7,172 nt of DNA. It comes from Aquimonas sp044344935. GTDB lineage: Bacteria; Pseudomonadota; Gammaproteobacteria; Xanthomonadales; Xanthomonadaceae. The position numbers and the translations under genes are program-made. The stretch lies in contig JBIJCA010000242.1 in NCBI GenBank assembly GCA_044344935.1, positions 1-7,172 on the forward strand, given 5' to 3'. Shown piece after piece: positions 4,615 through 7,172 of the stretch. Every line of letters begins with the position of its first letter. Position 1 is the first letter of the stretch. The notes under the pieces are model-generated. The model worked only from the letters and a program-made list of their open reading frames with translations, was not told the origin of the DNA and made no database searches.

Positions 4615-6828
4615 TCAGTTCAGCGCTTCAAAGCCATTGCGGAAGATCGCGGTCGGCACCGGCGTCACCAGCTGGCAGGTGGTGGGCTGGCTGCTGGTGA
4701 ACAGCGCCAGGGTGCCCCACTCGGGTCGATCGATGAAGGGATTGCGGTTGCCCTGGAACGAGAACACCACATCGTTGCGACGACGCTCTGCCTCGTTCGG
4801 AGGGTCGGCCTGGTGCCAGGCCAGCACGGTGCTGAGCAGACCCATGTAGGCCGGTGAACTGCTGGTTCCCACGATCAGGCTGCGGTTGTCGGTGAGCTCA
4901 AGGTCGGGCTCGGCCTGGCCCGTCACCGGGTGGGCACCGCCTTCATAGCGGATCGCCATGTACAGCACCGTGCGGGCGAAGTCGCCCTTGCGCGCGTTCC
5001 AGACTTGATAGCTGCTGCCGTTGAACCAGTTGGAGTTGCCCGGGTACTGCCCGGTGCCGCCGCCGATGCCGAGGTTCACTTCGGTCGCGCGCTCGGTGCA
5101 GCCGCTGTTCTGCGGGCAATCGGCATACGGTTTGTTGCCGCGGTCAGAGTTGTAGCCGGTGTCGGTGAGATAGAGCATGTGGGTGTCGGTGTAGGGCGCG
5201 TTCGGTCGGCCCTGCGCATCGGTCTGACTGGGGAAGCCCAGCGAGTTCGGCCAGCTGTGCTCGCGGTTGTAGGTGATGCCGCCGCCGGTGCCGGCGCGGT
5301 CGCTGCCCTTGACGAACTGGCGGTTGCGGTAGGCGTCGATGATCCGGGTCGGGTCGTTCGGGTCTTCCTCGGCCAGCTCCAGAATCGTCCAGGTGCTCGT
5401 GCCCGAGCCCGAGTACGGGAACGCGGTGTGGCCGCGGATCGTCGCGTGCAGCGAGCAGCGCAGCTGATCGGGGCTGCTCGTGTTGACCTGCGCGTAGTAG
5501 TCGCCCTGGCCCGAGCTGACGGTAAACAGCACTTCCACATCAGCCGGCAGTGGCCGACCGCCAAGATCGCTGATGCGGTCGGCGAGGATGCGCAGGGTGC
5601 AGGTGTCTCCCTCCTGCAGCAGCGCCTGAGGCGACAGGGTGAGGTTCTGGCCGCTGGCTGGATGGGTGATCGACACCGCACCGCCGACGTCGCAGTCGAG
5701 GCTGAAGGCCGGGCTGACCAGATTGACCACTTCGCTGAACTGCACGTTCGGCGTGACCGCCGGCGCGACGCCGGTGGCGCCATTGGCCGGCGTGGTCGAA
5801 ACCACCTGCGGCGGCAGATCGGCTTCGGTGCTGAAGGCGAGCGTGATGTCTGCGCCGAGCGGATCGGGCGTGCCGTCGCGGTCGGTCACCGCTGCGGCCG
5901 GAACGCTCAGCGCGCAGTTCGCGGAGTAGGGCAGGGCGCTGTTCGGCGTCAGCACGATCTCGCTGGCCGGGCTGTTGCTGGTGAAGGCGACCGCGCTGCC
6001 GCCGCAGCTGAAGCTCACCGCTGCCGCATTCAGATCGACGCTCTCGGTGAAGCGCAGACGCGGCGCCTGGGTGACGGCCACGGCAGTCGCGTTGTTGGCC
6101 GGAGTCGTCGACAGCAGGCTCGGTGGGGTATCAGCCAGGGTGCCGATAACGAGTTCGTCGATGGCAAGGCCGTCGTCGTTGCTGGTGGCGTTGAAGTCCA
6201 CCCAGCGGATCCACAGCACCTGGTCGGCGGCCCAGTTGAGGCCGCTGAGGTTGCCGCTCACCGCGATGCGGTTGGCTGCGGCGTTGCCGTCCAGTGCGCC
6301 TGCGCTGCCCGTCGTGACCGGCGCGACGGCATCGAGCGCATCGAATGCCGTCCAGGTTCCGGTGGTCAGGCTGGTGGCATCCAGGCTGTACTCGAAGTCG
6401 AGACGATCGAGGCGGGCGGCGGTGCCGAGGCGCCATTGCTCGGCAACGTAGCTGATCGACACCGAGGACAGGCTGCCACCGCTGCGGTTGACCAACTGCA
6501 CACCGAAGCGGCTGTTCAGCGTGCCCGACAGGATGCTTCCCAGCGCGCGTTCGCTGGAGCCTGTGCTGCCGAAGCTCCAGGTATCGCCGCTGTTGCTGCT
6601 GCCATCGCCGGCTTGGTACTGGCCGTTGTTATTGCTGCTGGTGCCGGCTTCGGCGATCGCCCAGCCGGCCGGCAGGCTAGCGCTGCTGCCGCTGCTGGCC
6701 AGCGTGTCGAAGTCCTGGCTGTAACCACCGCTGAAATCGACCGCCTGCGCGGCGGCGAGCTGCGGCAGGGCCGCGAGCGAAAACACGAAAGCGACCGACG
6801 CGAGCGCGCGGCCGAAGACGATGTGCAT
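4615..6828 (-). CDS. Secreted modular endonuclease I family nuclease
   Basis: A 737-residue exported protein, much longer than the roughly 230-residue periplasmic EndA/Vvn nucleases. Parts: signal peptide (1-29, ending AQA); a Ser/Gly/Asn-rich beta-sandwich domain (about 30-230) of a type often seen in surface and PEP-CTERM-like proteins; two related Ig-like domains of the SbsA/Big_5 kind (about 236-335 and 340-437), each with one cysteine pair (Cys275/Cys305 and Cys379/Cys410); then the endonuclease I domain (about 440-710). The catalytic motif is NREHSWP at 521-527, with His524 the likely general base and Glu523 and Asn560 (in GYNSDRGN) the likely Mg ligands by analogy with Vvn. KGDFAR (614-619) and QGNRNPFID (692-700) are further family motifs. 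The protein ends TAIFRNGFEALN. Expected role: degrading extracellular DNA and perhaps RNA for nutrition or biofilm turnover. The start is set by the signal peptide and a G-rich RBS. Confidence 0.92.
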   Translation of the reverse strand: MHIVFGRALASVAFVFSLAALPQLAAAQAVDFSGGYSQDFDTLASSGSSASLPAGWAIAEAGTSSNNNGQYQAGDGSSNSGDTWSFGSTGSSERALGSILSGTLNSRFGVQLVNRSGGSLSSVSISYVAEQWRLGTAARLDRLDFEYSLDATSLTTGTWTAFDALDAVAPVTTGSAGALDGNAAANRIAVSGNLSGLNWAADQVLWIRWVDFNATSNDDGLAIDELVIGTLADTPPSLLSTTPANNATAVAVTQAPRLRFTESVDLNAAAVSFSCGGSAVAFTSNSPASEIVLTPNSALPYSANCALSVPAAAVTDRDGTPDPLGADITLAFSTEADLPPQVVSTTPANGATGVAPAVTPNVQFSEVVNLVSPAFSLDCDVGGAVSITHPASGQNLTLSPQALLQEGDTCTLRILADRISDLGGRPLPADVEVLFTVSSGQGDYYAQVNTSSPDQLRCSLHATIRGHTAFPYSGSGTSTWTILELAEEDPNDPTRIIDAYRNRQFVKGSDRAGTGGGITYNREHSWPNSLGFPSQTDAQGRPNAPYTDTHMLYLTDTGYNSDRGNKPYADCPQNSGCTERATEVNLGIGGGTGQYPGNSNWFNGSSYQVWNARKGDFARTVLYMAIRYEGGAHPVTGQAEPDLELTDNRSLIVGTSSSPAYMGLLSTVLAWHQADPPNEAERRRNDVVFSFQGNRNPFIDRPEWGTLALFTSSQPTTCQLVTPVPTAIFRNGFEALN

Positions 6829-6834
6829 ATGAAA

Positions 6835-6839
6835 CCCCC
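6835..6839 (-). promoter_or_regulatory. Ribosome binding site of the nuclease gene
   Basis: GGGGG on the minus strand, 6 nt before the ATG at 6828. This is a weak G-only Shine-Dalgarno, but it is well placed and agrees with the signal-peptide start. Confidence 0.4.
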
Positions 6840-6992
6840 GGAGCTTTGGAATGGACAGCCCGATTGCGCGAACCGAGCGGCCACCATTCCGTGGCGCCGC
6901 GGGCTCAGGTCAGGGGCGCGGTCTGCACTCGCAGAGGGCGCCGATCAGGCGAAGCGACCGCCAGGCGCCTTGCCCGAACGGAAGAACCGCCA

Positions 6993-7021
6993 AGAATAGC
7001 GGCCGAATGCTGCGCTGTCTT
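6993..7021 (-). promoter_or_regulatory. Possible sigma70-type promoter of the nuclease gene
   Basis: On the minus strand AAGACA (7021-7016, 4 of 6 to the -35 consensus) and TATTCT (6998-6993, 4 of 6 to the -10) are separated by exactly 17 bp. It would start a transcript near 6985 with a leader of about 155 nt. In a GC-rich background the AT-richer patch stands out, but the match is modest. Confidence 0.3.
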
Positions 7022-7101
7022 TTCAGCGCCTGTCCGCGGAGCGAGCCCCGGTGGATCACCGGCGGCGCGAAGCCTCACGTGTTGCCCGATTCGTGGCCCG
7101 C

Positions 7102-7172
7102 GTTGGGCCGCGCTGGCGCTTGGCCCAACCTACAACATCAACGCGCTTTGGTAGGTTGGGCCAAGCGCAACG
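7102..7172. repeat. REP-like inverted repeat pair (GTAGGTTGGGCC type)
   Basis: A perfect 18-bp inverted repeat, with left arm GCGCTTGGCCCAACCTAC (7116-7133) and right arm its exact reverse complement (7151-7168), separated by 17 nt. The left copy also forms its own hairpin, GTTGGGCC / GGCCCAAC (7102-7109 with 7122-7129). So there are two copies of one element facing each other: the left is complete in minus orientation, and the right in plus orientation is cut by the window edge. The sequence type (GTAGGTTGGGCC...AAGCGC) resembles short palindromic repeats dispersed in many proteobacterial genomes. It is unrelated in sequence to the palindromes at the left end. Confidence 0.75.

Larger units (their letters stand above)
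6829..7101. other. Leader and upstream region of the nuclease gene
   Basis: No gene is supported here on either strand. It holds the weak RBS and the candidate promoter. A small imperfect hairpin (GCCAC / GTGGC around 6880-6895) is visible but unconvincing as a regulator. Confidence 0.5.

Noticed and set aside
4930..6999. Plus-strand open frame of 689 codons opposite the nuclease gene
   Set aside because: It is antisense to a gene with clear family motifs and a signal peptide. Its translation is Ala/Arg/Val-rich low-complexity with no recognisable domain, as expected from high third-position GC.

Overview
The window is GC-rich throughout, with a strong G/C bias at third codon positions. That bias is why long antisense ORFs lie opposite every real gene. 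Protein content suggests a gammaproteobacterium of the Xanthomonadales/Lysobacterales type (Rhodanobacteraceae or Lysobacteraceae). The indications are a long DsbD with a doubled periplasmic domain, a large secreted nuclease ending in a short ...IFRNGFE... tail, and intergenic REP-like palindromes of the GGTGGGTC..GACCCACC and GTAGGTTGGGCC kinds. This placement is inferred from protein and repeat style; no marker gene is present.

Layout, left to right. (1) 1-395: a gene-free stretch holding a 30-bp direct repeat in two copies and three REP-like palindromes. (2) 396-1022, plus strand: a PaiB-type FMN-binding split-barrel protein. (3) 1085-1519, minus: a YidB/DUF937 family protein, convergent with paiB. 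(4) 1597-2145, minus: a membrane-anchored TlpA-like thioredoxin with a CPPC active site. (5) 2142-4430, minus: DsbD, overlapping the TlpA gene by an ATGA. (6) 4431-4614: intergenic, with a perfect 15-bp hairpin just behind the nuclease gene. (7) 4615-6828, minus: a secreted modular nuclease consisting of a signal peptide, a beta-sandwich domain, two Ig-like domains and an endonuclease I domain. (8) 6829-7172: the nuclease leader, then a second, different inverted-repeat element running to the window edge.

How the genes may work together: DsbD carries electrons from cytoplasmic thioredoxin across the inner membrane to periplasmic thiol proteins. The overlapping TlpA-like thioredoxin is the obvious candidate acceptor, so dsbD-tlpA reads as a periplasmic reducing module; yidB may ride on the same transcript. 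The nuclease is upstream on the same strand but is separated by a terminator-like hairpin, so it is probably its own unit. It carries paired cysteines and could be a client of periplasmic disulfide chemistry, but that link is only inference. I found no convincing new multi-gene system. The items most worth a second look are the doubled DsbD sensor domain, the C-terminal tail of the nuclease, and the two families of intergenic palindromes.
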